Shown here: positions 6,305-14,172 of the stretch, piece by piece | How the letters are laid out: the number at the start of each line of letters is the position of its first letter | How positions within the stretch are numbered: position 1 is the stretch's first letter | Program-made: the position numbers and the translations under genes | The notes under the pieces: model-generated | What the model was told of the DNA's origin: nothing | Databases searched by the model: none | Seen by the model: only the letters and a program-made list of their open reading frames with translations | DNA from: an uncultured Clostridia bacterium | GTDB taxonomy: Bacteria > Bacillota > Clostridia > Christensenellales > Borkfalkiaceae | Length of the DNA: 30,132 nucleotides | Assembly: GCA_934249215.1 (NCBI GenBank) | Contig: CAKQKN010000055.1 | Span: 1 to 30,132, forward strand | Direction of reading: 5' to 3'

Positions 6305-6817
6305 TCAGTCCTCAACGAGTTCTATAATCGCCATCTCTGCGTCGTCACCGCGACGATTGTTAAGACGATAGATTCTCGTATAACCGCCGCCCTGTCCGAG
6401 TTTTTCGGCTCTGTCGGCGTATTTGGGAGCGATTTCGTTAAAGAGTTTTTCGACGAGCGGGTGCTTAACGCCTTTAACTCTCTTCTTATACTCGGACATC
6501 TTTTCACCCGGCTGTTTAGCGTCGGTGATGTCGTGAGTGAGAGTCATAACTCTTCTTCTCGCATAAAGTTTCTTGGGTCCGTCCTTAAAGACTTTCTTTT
6601 TGTTTTCTTTGCCCTTCGCATCCTTAACGACTACCTCTTCGGAAATCGTATCTGTATAGCTGTTGACCGCTAAAGTAATGATCTTTTCGGTGTACGGCTT
6701 AAGCTCTTTAGCTCTTGCCAAGGTCGTTTCTATTTTACCGTACCATAAAAGGTCAGATGCGAGGTTTCTGAGCATCGTCTTTCTCTGTGTGGATGTAACA
6801 CCTAATTTTCCCGGCAT
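6305..6817 (-). CDS. rplQ: Large ribosomal subunit protein bL17
   Basis: bL17 binds 23S rRNA near the exit-tunnel side of the large subunit. The N-terminus (PGKLGVTSTQRKTMLRNLASDLL) and C-terminus (GGGYTRIYRLNNRRGDDAEMAIIELVE) are typical. At 170 residues it is longer than the usual 115-130. The extra residues sit in two blocks, about 54-84 (lysine-rich, KDAKGKENKKKVFKDGP) and about 98-120. It follows rpoA by 4 nt, with its AGGAGG site overlapping the rpoA end, so translation is probably coupled. It is the last gene before the operon terminator. Confidence 0.98.
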   Translation of the reverse strand: MPGKLGVTSTQRKTMLRNLASDLLWYGKIETTLARAKELKPYTEKIITLAVNSYTDTISEEVVVKDAKGKENKKKVFKDGPKKLYARRRVMTLTHDITDAKQPGEKMSEYKKRVKGVKHPLVEKLFNEIAPKYADRAEKLGQGGGYTRIYRLNNRRGDDAEMAIIELVED

Positions 6818-6821
6818 TTTA

Positions 6822-7784
6822 TTAATCCTCCTGTTCCTTTAAATGCAGACCGTAGCTTTCAAGTTTCTGTATTACTTCGTCAAGCGATTTCTTGCCGAGA
6901 TTTCTCACTTTCAGCATGTCGTCTTCGGTCTTTTTTGTCAAATCTTCAACGGTATGAATGTTAGCCCGCTTCAAGCAGTTGTATGAACGAACCGAAAGCT
7001 CCATTTCCTCGATACTCTTTTCGAGAATTCTTGGCATCTGGTCGATTTCGGGCGCAACGAGAATCCCGCCGAGCCCGCTGATTCTGTCGGACAGCGTCGA
7101 GAAGATATGCATATGTTCCTCGACGATCTTCGCGGCAAGACTGATGATCTCCTTTCCGGAGAACGCACCGTTCGTCCAGACCTGAAGGGTGAGCTTGTCG
7201 TAGTCGGCGGACTGTTCACCATTACGAGTGCTCTCCACGTTGTAATTGACTTTTTTGACCGGAGTATAAATGGAGTCGATCGCAATATAGTCGATCTCGT
7301 CTTTCTTATTGTAATTGGCTCCCTTATAACCTCTGCCTCTGCCTACGGTTATTTCCATGTCGATGACGCCGTTTTCGTCGAGAGTGCAGATGTATGCGTC
7401 CTTATTGAGAACTTCAACGTCCGCATCCTGCTCGATGTCGCGCGCGTATACCTGACAGGGACCTTCCTTATACAGTTTTACGATCTTTTTGTAATTATCG
7501 TCGGTAGACGTCGTTTTGAAAGCGACGCATTTCATATTCAGAATGATTTCGGTAACGTCCTCGCGTACGCCGGGGATGGTAGAAAATTCATGTCTGACGT
7601 TAAGTCCGGGGGCGAACTTGATGCCTTGAGCGGCGGCACCCGGAAGAGCTGACAGCAACGTCCTTCTAAGGCAGTTGCCGAGCGTAAGCCCGAAGCTTTT
7701 TTCGAGAGGCGATACGACTACTTTGCAATAGCTTTTGTCCTCGCTCTCTTCGACTTCGATTCTGGGCATATCGATTTCCATCAT
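6822..7784 (-). CDS. rpoA: DNA-directed RNA polymerase subunit alpha
   Basis: The alpha subunit dimerises to nucleate the RNA polymerase core and contacts UP elements and activators. The N-terminal domain carries the beta/beta' assembly region (FGLTLGNCLRRTLLSALPGAAAQG). The C-terminal domain has the helix-hairpin-helix region CLKRANIHTVEDL...VRNLGKKSLDEV. I place the start at 7784 (MMEIDMPRIEV, 320 residues) because AGGAGG lies 11 nt upstream. A longer reading from 7838 would add 18 residues unlike the family. The 102-nt gap to rpsD holds two short hairpins (for example 7812-7816 with 7821-7825) but no terminator. Confidence 0.97.
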   Translation of the reverse strand: MMEIDMPRIEVEESEDKSYCKVVVSPLEKSFGLTLGNCLRRTLLSALPGAAAQGIKFAPGLNVRHEFSTIPGVREDVTEIILNMKCVAFKTTSTDDNYKKIVKLYKEGPCQVYARDIEQDADVEVLNKDAYICTLDENGVIDMEITVGRGRGYKGANYNKKDEIDYIAIDSIYTPVKKVNYNVESTRNGEQSADYDKLTLQVWTNGAFSGKEIISLAAKIVEEHMHIFSTLSDRISGLGGILVAPEIDQMPRILEKSIEEMELSVRSYNCLKRANIHTVEDLTKKTEDDMLKVRNLGKKSLDEVIQKLESYGLHLKEQED

Positions 7785-7886
7785 AATAAAGCGTTCCTCC
7801 TGATTTTTGCTCGCCGAAAACGGCGGCTGACCGCACAATCCATTCGATACGGTCGGTTTTGTCCTCGCTTATTTCAGGCGAAGGAA

Positions 7887-8513
7887 TTACTTGGAGTACA
7901 ACTCGACGATCATGTGTTCCGCGATCTGAGAATCGATATCGTCTCTCATCGGCAGAGCAATAACCTTTCCGGTAAGGGTGTCGAGATCGGACTCAACCCA
8001 CTTGGGAAGATTGTTGTTCTTTCCGGCTTCTTTGAGCGCGGTAAAATATTTGTTACCCTTTTTGTTTTCCTTGACGGCAATCACATCGCCGAGCTTGACT
8101 TCGTAAGAAGCGATGTCGACGTTCTTTCCGTTAACGGTGAAATGATTATGAGTAACGAGCTGACGAGCCTGCGAACGCGAACCGGCAAAGCCCATTCTGA
8201 AAACGACGTTATCAAGACGTCTTTCGAGAAGAGAGAGCATGTTCTCACCGGTAATGCCTTTCATACGATCGGCTCTTTCATAATAATGTCTGAACTGATT
8301 TTCGAGTACGCCGTAAATTCTCTTGGTTTTCTGTTTTTCACGAAGCTGGAGTCCGTATTCGGAAACCTTTCTTCTGCCGTTGGCGTGGGGGCCGGGAGCT
8401 ACCGGTCTTTTCTCGAACGGGCAAGTCGTTTTATAGCATCTGTCGCCTTTAAGGAAGAGTTTTGCACCTTCGCGTCTGCAAAGACGGCATTTAGCACCAC
8501 AATATTTAGCCAT
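7887..8513 (-). CDS. rpsD: Small ribosomal subunit protein uS4
   Basis: uS4 is a primary 16S rRNA binder that organises the 5' domain of the small subunit and, in several bacteria, represses its own operon. At 208 residues it has the usual length. The N-terminus has a four-cysteine cluster (Cys9, Cys12, Cys26, Cys31), so this is the zinc-binding C+ form. The S4 RNA-binding domain is seen at RLDNVVFRMGFAGSRSQARQLVTHNHFTVNGK. It follows rpsK by 15 nt, with GGAGG upstream, in the alpha part of the superoperon. Confidence 0.98.
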   Translation of the reverse strand: MAKYCGAKCRLCRREGAKLFLKGDRCYKTTCPFEKRPVAPGPHANGRRKVSEYGLQLREKQKTKRIYGVLENQFRHYYERADRMKGITGENMLSLLERRLDNVVFRMGFAGSRSQARQLVTHNHFTVNGKNVDIASYEVKLGDVIAVKENKKGNKYFTALKEAGKNNNLPKWVESDLDTLTGKVIALPMRDDIDSQIAEHMIVELYSK

Positions 8514-8528
8514 TTTCTCTAACCTCCA

Positions 8529-8918
8529 TTATACTCTGCGACGTTTCGGGGGACGGCATCCGGTGTGAGGAATGGGCGAAACGTCCTGAATAAGCGTTAC
8601 TTCGATACCGAGAACGCCGAGCGCTCTGATAGCGGATTCTCTTCCCTGACCGGGGCCTTTTACGTAAACCTCGACGGAGCGGAGCCCGTGTTCCATAGCG
8701 GCTTTGGCGGCGATTTCGGACGCCTGCTGCGCGGCAAACGGAGTGCTCTTTCTCGAACCTCTGTAACCGAGGCTGCCTGCGCTCGAATGCGAGATCGCAT
8801 TGCCATTCATATCGGTTATGGTAACGATGGTATTGTTGAACGAGGACTGAATATGGACTTGACCTTTGTCAACTTTCTTAAGTTCTTTACGTTTTCTGAC
8901 TACTTTCTTAACAGCCAT
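8529..8918 (-). CDS. rpsK: Small ribosomal subunit protein uS11
   Basis: uS11 lies on the small-subunit platform and helps shape the mRNA exit region. The 129-residue product has the conserved HIQSSFNNTIVTITD block, GGSRKSTPFAAQ-type motif (here GYRGSRKSTPFAAQQ) and C-terminal DVSPIPHTGCRPPKRRRV. Length and ends are standard. An AGGAGG site precedes the start, and rpsM ends 17 nt upstream. Confidence 0.99.
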   Translation of the reverse strand: MAVKKVVRKRKELKKVDKGQVHIQSSFNNTIVTITDMNGNAISHSSAGSLGYRGSRKSTPFAAQQASEIAAKAAMEHGLRSVEVYVKGPGQGRESAIRALGVLGIEVTLIQDVSPIPHTGCRPPKRRRV

Positions 8919-8935
8919 TTTTCCTTCCTCCTGTC

Positions 8936-9313
8936 TTACTTAGAAGCGGTCTTTTTCTTGGCGACCGTTCTTCTCGGCCCTTTACGCGTTCTTGCGTTAC
9001 GCTTGGAGCTCTGTCCTCTTACGGGCAAGCCCTTTCTGTGACGAAGTCCGCGATAGCAACCGATTTCCATAAGTCTTTTGATGGACAGGTTGACTTCCGC
9101 ACGCAGTTCGCCTTCGACGTGAACATGCGCTTCGATGTATTTCATCAGTTTGGAAATGTCCGCATCGGTCAGGTCCTTAACTCTGACGTCGGGATCAACT
9201 CCGGTTTCTTTTAATATTTTACGTGACGTAGCAAAACCGATACCGTAAATGTAGGTGAGTCCTGCTTCGATTCGTTTTTCTCTCGGTAAATCTACACCGG
9301 CAATACGTGCCAT
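8936..9313 (-). CDS. rpsM: Small ribosomal subunit protein uS13
   Basis: uS13 sits in the head of the small subunit and forms bridges to the large subunit while contacting P-site tRNA. The start MARIAGVDLPREKRIE, the helix-two-turn-helix YGIGFATSRKIL and the basic tail RGLPVRGQSSKRNARTRKGPRR are diagnostic. At 125 residues it is normal length. It is the first gene after a 112-nt spacer that carries a stem-loop. CGGAGG lies upstream of the start. Confidence 0.99.
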   Translation of the reverse strand: MARIAGVDLPREKRIEAGLTYIYGIGFATSRKILKETGVDPDVRVKDLTDADISKLMKYIEAHVHVEGELRAEVNLSIKRLMEIGCYRGLRHRKGLPVRGQSSKRNARTRKGPRRTVAKKKTASK

Positions 9314-9379
9314 TTGATTTTTTGAACCTCCGTATCTTTGCTAATAAAATAAAATGAAAAATATATATAAGTTTTTCAC

Positions 9380-9407
9380 GAAACGCGGCTGGAATGGTCC
9401 GCATTTC
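9380..9407 (-). promoter_or_regulatory. Stem-loop in the rpmJ-rpsM spacer
   Basis: On the minus strand GAAATGCGG (9407-9399) pairs over 9 bp (one G-T) with CCGCGTTTC (9388-9380) around a 10-nt loop. An outer TTTTT/AAAAA pairing across a small internal loop can extend it. AT-rich CTTATATATATTTTTC follows. It occupies most of the longest spacer inside the operon, directly before the alpha gene set. In E. coli the S4-responsive leader is at the same place, but I see no shared sequence. Confidence 0.55.
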
Positions 9408-9425
9408 ACAAAAAGATAATTTTCG

Positions 9426-9542
9426 TCAGCCTTGTCTTTGCTTGTGGCTCTTATCCTTGGAGCAGATGCACATAACTTTGCCTTCTCTCTTGATAATCTT
9501 GCAATCTTTGCACATAGGCTTAACAGACGGTCTTACTTTCAT
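9426..9542 (-). CDS. rpmJ: Large ribosomal subunit protein bL36
   Basis: This 38-residue gene reads MKVRPSVKPMCKDCKIIKRE, then GKVMCICSKDKSHKQRQG. bL36 packs into 23S rRNA near the peptidyl transferase region and in this form binds zinc. The expected ligands Cys11, Cys14, Cys27 and a late histidine (His33) are present. One residue is inserted before the histidine compared with the usual 37-residue protein, and there is an extra Cys25. The GGAGG site is 8-9 nt upstream. infA ends 39 nt before it, the usual neighbour. Confidence 0.97.
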   Translation of the reverse strand: MKVRPSVKPMCKDCKIIKREGKVMCICSKDKSHKQRQG

Positions 9543-9581
9543 GATTTAATCCTCCGAATAATAATTTTGCGCGGCGATCAG

Positions 9582-9803
9582 TTAGTTTTTGCTGCGCCAA
9601 ACGATTCTGCCTTTGGTCAGATCGTACGGGCTCATTTCGAGTTTCACACCGTCGCCCGGAATGATCTTGATGTAGTTCATTCTGAGCTTGCCGGATATAT
9701 ACGCCGTAATGATATGTCCGTTCGACAACTTGACCTTAAAGGTCGCGTTGGGCAATGCTTCGAGTATCACGCCCTCGGCTTCGATAACGTCTTCTTTAGA
9801 CAC
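9582..9803 (-). CDS. infA: Translation initiation factor IF-1
   Basis: IF-1 covers the ribosomal A site during initiation and strengthens IF-2 and IF-3. The 73-residue product is a single OB-fold (SKEDVIEAEGVILEALPNATFKV, then GHIITAYISGKLRMNYIKI and the conserved GDGVKLEMSPYDLTKGRIVWR). It starts with GTG at 9803, supported by GGAGG 7 nt upstream. Position between map and rpmJ is standard for Firmicutes. Confidence 0.98.
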   Translation of the reverse strand: MSKEDVIEAEGVILEALPNATFKVKLSNGHIITAYISGKLRMNYIKIIPGDGVKLEMSPYDLTKGRIVWRSKN

Positions 9804-9823
9804 CGGTTTACCTCCATCTACTT

Positions 9824-10561
9824 TTATAGCGTCAGTATTTCAACGCCGTTTGCGGTTATCGCAACAGTGTTTTCGTAATGCGCGGACGGCTTACCGTCGC
9901 GCGTAACGCATTTCCACCCGTCGATTATGACTTCGTGTCCGCCCATATTAATCATCGGTTCGATCGCGATCGTCATATTCTCGCGCAGGCGTATGCCCGT
10001 GCCCTTTCTGCCGTAGTTGGGAACTTCGGGATCTTCGTGCAGCTGTCTGCCGACGCCGTGCCCTACCATCTCCCTCACGACGGAGAAACCGTTTGACTCC
10101 GCATAGGTTTGCACCTGATAGCCTATGTCGCCTATCGCGCTACCCACACAAATTCCTTTTATGCCTTCAAAAAAGCATTGCTTCGTTACTTCGATAAGCC
10201 GCTTTTTTTCCGGATCGATATTTCCCACGTAAAAGCTTCTTGCCGCATCGCCGTTGAACCCTTGATAAAACGCGCCCACGTCGATGCTGACGATTTCGCC
10301 TTCCTGAATTCTTCTGTCGGACGGAAAGCCGTGTACGACGACGTCGTCGATCGACGCGCATATCGTTCCGGGAAACCCGCCGAGCCCGAGAAAATTAGGT
10401 TTAGCACCGCAACTCGTGATATACTCGAACGCTATGCGGTCCAATTCTTTCGTGGTGATTCCTACCCGAATCTTTTCTTCCATAAGATTCAGCACGTCGC
10501 GCGTAATGCGGCATGCCGCTCTCATCTTCTCAAGTTCTTCCGGAGTTTTGACGTGAATCAT
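9824..10561 (-). CDS. map: Methionine aminopeptidase type I
   Basis: The enzyme removes the initiator methionine from new proteins whose second residue is small. The 245-residue product shows the pita-bread fold ligands Asp94, Asp105, His168, Glu201 and Glu230, plus the substrate-side His77 (VVVHGFP). No N-terminal SH3 or zinc-finger extension is present, so this is type Ia. It starts 2 nt after the adk stop with no strong ribosome binding site of its own (GGGTAAG only), which suggests translational coupling to adk. Confidence 0.98.
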   Translation of the reverse strand: MIHVKTPEELEKMRAACRITRDVLNLMEEKIRVGITTKELDRIAFEYITSCGAKPNFLGLGGFPGTICASIDDVVVHGFPSDRRIQEGEIVSIDVGAFYQGFNGDAARSFYVGNIDPEKKRLIEVTKQCFFEGIKGICVGSAIGDIGYQVQTYAESNGFSVVREMVGHGVGRQLHEDPEVPNYGRKGTGIRLRENMTIAIEPMINMGGHEVIIDGWKCVTRDGKPSAHYENTVAITANGVEILTL

Positions 10562-10563
10562 CG

Positions 10564-11184
10564 TTACTTACCCAATTTTGCCGTAATTTCGGCAAATACT
10601 TCTTTAACGCCTTTGTCGCCGTCAACGGATACGAGCTTTCCTTTCCCCTTATAATAATCGATAAGAGGTTCGGTCTGCGCGGTGTAAACCTTGATTCTTT
10701 CGGTAACCGTTTCTTCCTTGTCGTCGTCACGCTGAATAAGTTCCGCGGAACATTCGCACACCGTCCTTCCGTCGAGGAAGTCGATGTGGTAGGACGCGCC
10801 GCAAACAGGACAAACGCGTCTGCCCGTAAGTCTGCGAAGCAATCTCTCGAAAGGAATCTCGATATCGACGACGTAGTCGATATCCGAAATCTTGGCAAGT
10901 TCTTCCGCCTGATTCACCGTCCTCGGGAAACCGTCAAGCAAAAATCCGTTTGCGCAATCGGCTTCTTTCACCCGATTTTCAACTATCTTGACGGTAACTT
11001 CGTCGGGAACCAGCCTGCCCTGATCGATATACGATTTGGCAAGCAATCCGATTTCCGTTTTTTCCTTGATGTTCTTCCTGAATATGTCCCCCGTCGATAT
11101 GTGCGGAATAGAATACTCCTCGGCAAGCAGTGCCGCCTGAGTACCCTTTCCCGCTCCGGGAGCGCCCAAAAGTATAACTTTCAT
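10564..11184 (-). CDS. adk: Adenylate kinase
   Basis: Adenylate kinase interconverts 2 ADP with ATP plus AMP. The P-loop GAPGAGKGT is at residues 7-15, the AMP-binding STGDIFR follows at 30-36, and DGFPRT at 84-89. The LID (about 121-160) is the long form with Cys125, Cys128, Cys143 and Cys145. The second pair is CxC rather than the usual CxxC, so zinc binding is likely but slightly altered. At 206 residues it is a little short of the usual 214-217. Its leader contains a perfect 10-bp hairpin, and the start lacks a strong ribosome binding site. Confidence 0.98.
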   Translation of the reverse strand: MKVILLGAPGAGKGTQAALLAEEYSIPHISTGDIFRKNIKEKTEIGLLAKSYIDQGRLVPDEVTVKIVENRVKEADCANGFLLDGFPRTVNQAEELAKISDIDYVVDIEIPFERLLRRLTGRRVCPVCGASYHIDFLDGRTVCECSAELIQRDDDKEETVTERIKVYTAQTEPLIDYYKGKGKLVSVDGDKGVKEVFAEITAKLGK

Positions 11185-11197
11185 ATTAGTTTTGTTT

Positions 11198-11223
11198 CCG
11201 TTTCCCCGGCTACGGGGAAACGG
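11198..11223 (-). promoter_or_regulatory. Perfect 10-bp hairpin between secY and adk
   Basis: CCGTTTCCCC (11223-11214) pairs with GGGGAAACGG (11207-11198) around a 6-nt loop. It starts 12 nt after the secY stop and ends 13 nt before the adk start. No T-run follows, so it is not a standard terminator. It covers the only purine-rich stretch that could serve as the adk ribosome binding site, so it may lower adk translation or protect the secY 3' end. Confidence 0.7.
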
Positions 11224-11235
11224 TTACGAGTTATT

Positions 11236-12558
11236 TTATTTTAAGAACCCTTTATAGTTCTTCATCATGATCTGCGATTCGAGCGCGGTATTGAACTCGA
11301 GAGCGACGGAAACCGCAATGAGCATTCCGGTCGCGGTGAATACCGACGAATACGCCTGATCGATAAGTCTGAATATAATTGCCGGGATCAAAGCCACGAG
11401 AGCAAGGAAGATCGCACCGAAAAGCGTAATTCTGTTCGATACTCTCTTAAGATATTCGGTAGTCGGCTTACCCGGTCTGATACCGAGAATGAAACCGCCG
11501 TTCTGCTGAATATTTTTGGAAATTTCTTCCGGGTTAAACTGAATGGTCGTATAGAAATATGCGAACCCGAGAATGAGCAGGCACAGAACTATCATATACA
11601 ACCAACTACTGCTTCCCATATACTGTTGCCACCAGGCAAGAGCGCTACTCTTCGGCCAGAACATCGTCATGATAAGTTCGGGGAAAGAGAGGATGGAGAA
11701 AGCGAAAATGAGGGGCATAACGCCGTTCGCATTAACCTTTATAGGAATGACGGACGACTGACCGCCGTACATTTTTCTTCCCTTAACCTGTTTAGCGTAC
11801 TGTACGGGAATCTTTCTTTCGGCAAGTTCGACGAACACGATGCATCCGAAAACGATGACGATTACTACGAGGTAAGCGATCAGTTTCCAGAACGCCTCGA
11901 GCGCAAGCGCGCGTTCGCTCGTGAAGATGGTCTTGAAAGAGTTAAGACTCGCCTGACCCGCGGTAGAAATGATACCTGCGAAGATCAGGATGGATATACC
12001 GTTGCTGACGCCGTAGTCGGTAATACGCTCGCCGATCCACATAGTTACAGCGGTACCGGAAGCATAGAACAGTATGACGACGATGTAAGCAAGCCAGGTC
12101 TGATTGAACAGAATTTCCGAAAGCGACAAGCCGCCGGTTACGTTCTTAAGATTGTCGCCGTAGTTAAGCAGAATACCGATGGTCTGTATTACGGCAAGCA
12201 AAATCGCGACGTAGCGCGTAAGGCTGTTGATCTTCCTTCTGCCCTCTTCGCCTTGTTTAGACAGGCTTTCGAGAGCGGGAATGGCAACGGTAAGCAGCTG
12301 AATAATAATCGACGAGTTAATGTAAGGGCTGATACCCATGGCAAACCAGGTTCCTTGAGCCAGCGCACCGCCGGTCATCATCGACATAATGTTAAGATAA
12401 CTGACGTCTGCGAGCTGATCGGACGTTATGAGCCCCTCACCGATGCCGGGGACGGGAATATAACAACCAAGTCTGTACAGCAAGATGAAGAGCAAAGTCC
12501 ACCAGATTTTAACTCTTATCTCTTTGACCTTGAAAGCATTTTTTAAGGTTTCAAACAT
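11236..12558 (-). CDS. secY: Protein translocase subunit SecY
   Basis: SecY forms the membrane channel of the Sec pathway with SecE and SecG. The 440-residue product has ten predicted membrane segments and the family signatures near the N-terminus (RLGCYIPVPGI), the plug-region GGALAQGTWFAMGISPYI, the C5 loop QFNPEEISKNIQQNGGFILGIRPGKPT and the ERKIPVQYA loop. Length is normal. A GGAGGG site precedes the start, and rplO ends 22 nt upstream, the standard spc arrangement. Confidence 0.99.
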   Translation of the reverse strand: MFETLKNAFKVKEIRVKIWWTLLFILLYRLGCYIPVPGIGEGLITSDQLADVSYLNIMSMMTGGALAQGTWFAMGISPYINSSIIIQLLTVAIPALESLSKQGEEGRRKINSLTRYVAILLAVIQTIGILLNYGDNLKNVTGGLSLSEILFNQTWLAYIVVILFYASGTAVTMWIGERITDYGVSNGISILIFAGIISTAGQASLNSFKTIFTSERALALEAFWKLIAYLVVIVIVFGCIVFVELAERKIPVQYAKQVKGRKMYGGQSSVIPIKVNANGVMPLIFAFSILSFPELIMTMFWPKSSALAWWQQYMGSSSWLYMIVLCLLILGFAYFYTTIQFNPEEISKNIQQNGGFILGIRPGKPTTEYLKRVSNRITLFGAIFLALVALIPAIIFRLIDQAYSSVFTATGMLIAVSVALEFNTALESQIMMKNYKGFLK

Positions 12559-12580
12559 CCTTTAGCCCTCCGTTTTTTGG

Positions 12581-13030
12581 TCAGATTTCTTCACAAGTAC
12601 CGCCGGCTTTTTCGATAGCCTCTTTGGCACTTGCAGAGAATTTTGCCGCTTTAACGGTAAAAGCTTTAGTGAGTTGTCCTTCGCCCAGAACTTTAAGACC
12701 GACAGCGTTCTTTACCTCGGTAATGCAACCGTTGACGTAAAGCGTATCGTAATCGATCACTGCGCCGGCTTCGAAATTCTTTTCGAGAACGGCGACGTTT
12801 ACTATCGCGTATTCCTTTCTGAAATGATTCTTGAATCCTCTCTTGGGAACTCTACGGGTTAAAGGCATCTGTCCGCCTTCAAAACCGGGACGAACTCCGC
12901 CGCCGCTTCTGGCCCATTGACCTTTATGACCTTTAGCACTCGTTTTGCCGAGTCCCGAACCAATACCTCTGCCCAGCCTTTTCTTGGAAGTTCTGGCGCC
13001 GTCGGCAGGTTGTAACGTATCTATTCTCAT
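12581..13030 (-). CDS. rplO: Large ribosomal subunit protein uL15
   Basis: uL15 is a late-assembling 23S rRNA-binding protein with a long basic extension. The N-terminal LQPADGARTSKKRLGRGIGSG, GHKGQWARSGGGVRPGFEGGQMPL and the globular C-terminal domain are all typical. At 149 residues it is normal length. It lies between rpmD (19 nt upstream) and secY, as in nearly all bacteria. Confidence 0.99.
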   Translation of the reverse strand: MRIDTLQPADGARTSKKRLGRGIGSGLGKTSAKGHKGQWARSGGGVRPGFEGGQMPLTRRVPKRGFKNHFRKEYAIVNVAVLEKNFEAGAVIDYDTLYVNGCITEVKNAVGLKVLGEGQLTKAFTVKAAKFSASAKEAIEKAGGTCEEI

Positions 13031-13049
13031 GATTTGACCTTCCTTCTGA

Positions 13050-13235
13050 TTAGTTCTTTTCGACTTTGACGAGGTGCGCTACTTTAACGAGCATACCCTG
13101 CAGCGTCGGGCTGTCCTTGAACTCTTTGGTCTGACCGATTTTGTGCAGTCCGAGAGCGGCAACGGTAGCCTGTTGATTCTTTAATCTTCCGACGGTACTT
13201 TTTACGAGAGTAACCTTTACAGTGTTGTTTTCCAT
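13050..13235 (-). CDS. rpmD: Large ribosomal subunit protein uL30
   Basis: This small 61-residue protein of the large subunit has the standard ferredoxin-like pattern VKVTLVKSTVGRLKNQQATVAALGL, then KIGQTKEFKDSPTLQGMLVKVAHLVKVE. It is placed between rpsE and rplO as usual, with GGAGG upstream of the start and a 13-nt gap to rpsE. Confidence 0.98.
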   Translation of the reverse strand: MENNTVKVTLVKSTVGRLKNQQATVAALGLHKIGQTKEFKDSPTLQGMLVKVAHLVKVEKN

Positions 13236-13248
13236 TGATTAACCCTCC

Positions 13249-13773
13249 TTAACCGTTCAGAACTTCGTCCACGGTTTTTCCGCGAAGAGCAGCCACCTGT
13301 TCGGCGGTCTTGAGCTCGTACAGTCCGGAAAGAACGGCTTTAACCATGTTGATGGGGTTGCTCGTTCCGTGGGATTTGGTTCTGATGTTCGTGATACCGA
13401 CAGCTTCCATTACGGCACGGACGGGACCGCCGGCGATAACGCCGGTACCTTCTTCGGCGGGGAGCATGATTACCTGCCCTCTTCCGAATTTAGCGGTAAG
13501 ACCGTGAGGAATGGTATTTCCGAGAAGCGCAACGGGCTTCATGTTCTTTTTAGCCTGCGCACCCGCTTTTTCGATAGCTTCGGGAACTTCGTTTGCTTTA
13601 CCCATACCGCAACCGACTCTGCCGTTGCCGTCGCCTACTACGACGAGCGCGGCAAAACGCATTTTACGTCCGCCCTTAACGACTTTCGTAACGCGGTTTA
13701 CGCAAATCAGCTTCTTGATGAGGCCGTCGTTTTCTTGTTGTCTTTTCTGAGGTCTGTTATTATCTCTTGCCAT
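13249..13773 (-). CDS. rpsE: Small ribosomal subunit protein uS5
   Basis: uS5 lines the mRNA entry channel and affects decoding accuracy. The double-stranded RNA-binding type domain is seen at VNRVTKVVKGGRKMRFAALV, followed by the GDGNGRVGCGMGKANEVPEAI loop and the C-terminal domain with GVIAGGPVRAVMEAVGITNI. The 174-residue length fits. It has a polar, Gln/Arg-rich N-terminal tail of about 18 residues. Confidence 0.99.
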   Translation of the reverse strand: MARDNNRPQKRQQENDGLIKKLICVNRVTKVVKGGRKMRFAALVVVGDGNGRVGCGMGKANEVPEAIEKAGAQAKKNMKPVALLGNTIPHGLTAKFGRGQVIMLPAEEGTGVIAGGPVRAVMEAVGITNIRTKSHGTSNPINMVKAVLSGLYELKTAEQVAALRGKTVDEVLNG

Positions 13774-13787
13774 GACCGTGCCTCCTC

Positions 13788-14156
13788 TTAAAACTTAAGT
13801 CCGGCTTCTCTCGCGCCGTCCGCAAGTGCGGCGACTCTGCCGATATAAAGGTAACCGCCTCTGTCGAATACGACGTTTTCGATTCCCTTCGCAAGTGCTT
13901 TTTTGGCAAGCTGTTCGCCGACGATCTTCGCCGCGCCCTTCTTGTCTTTGCCCTCGACAGCCTTCATCACTTCTTTTTCTACGGTCGAGCACGCGACGAG
14001 GGTGTTACCCTTAACGTCGTCGATGATCTGAGCATAGATGTGAGTAAGACTTCTATAGACGCAAAGTCTGGGGCATTCGGCAGTTCCGCTGACTTTAAGA
14101 CGTACTCTCGCGTGCCTTTTCTTTCTATCCTGATTCTTATTAACTTTAGAAATCAT
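13788..14156 (-). CDS. rplR: Large ribosomal subunit protein uL18
   Basis: uL18 binds 5S rRNA with uL5 and anchors it to the large subunit. The 122-residue product has the expected basic N-terminus (NKNQDRKKRHARVRLKVSGT), the PRLCVYRSLTHIYAQIIDD block and the C-terminal FDRGGYLYIGRVAALADGAREAGL. Fourteen nt separate it from rpsE, 16 nt from rplF. Confidence 0.99.
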   Translation of the reverse strand: MISKVNKNQDRKKRHARVRLKVSGTAECPRLCVYRSLTHIYAQIIDDVKGNTLVACSTVEKEVMKAVEGKDKKGAAKIVGEQLAKKALAKGIENVVFDRGGYLYIGRVAALADGAREAGLKF

Positions 14157-14172
14157 AATACTATATCACTCC

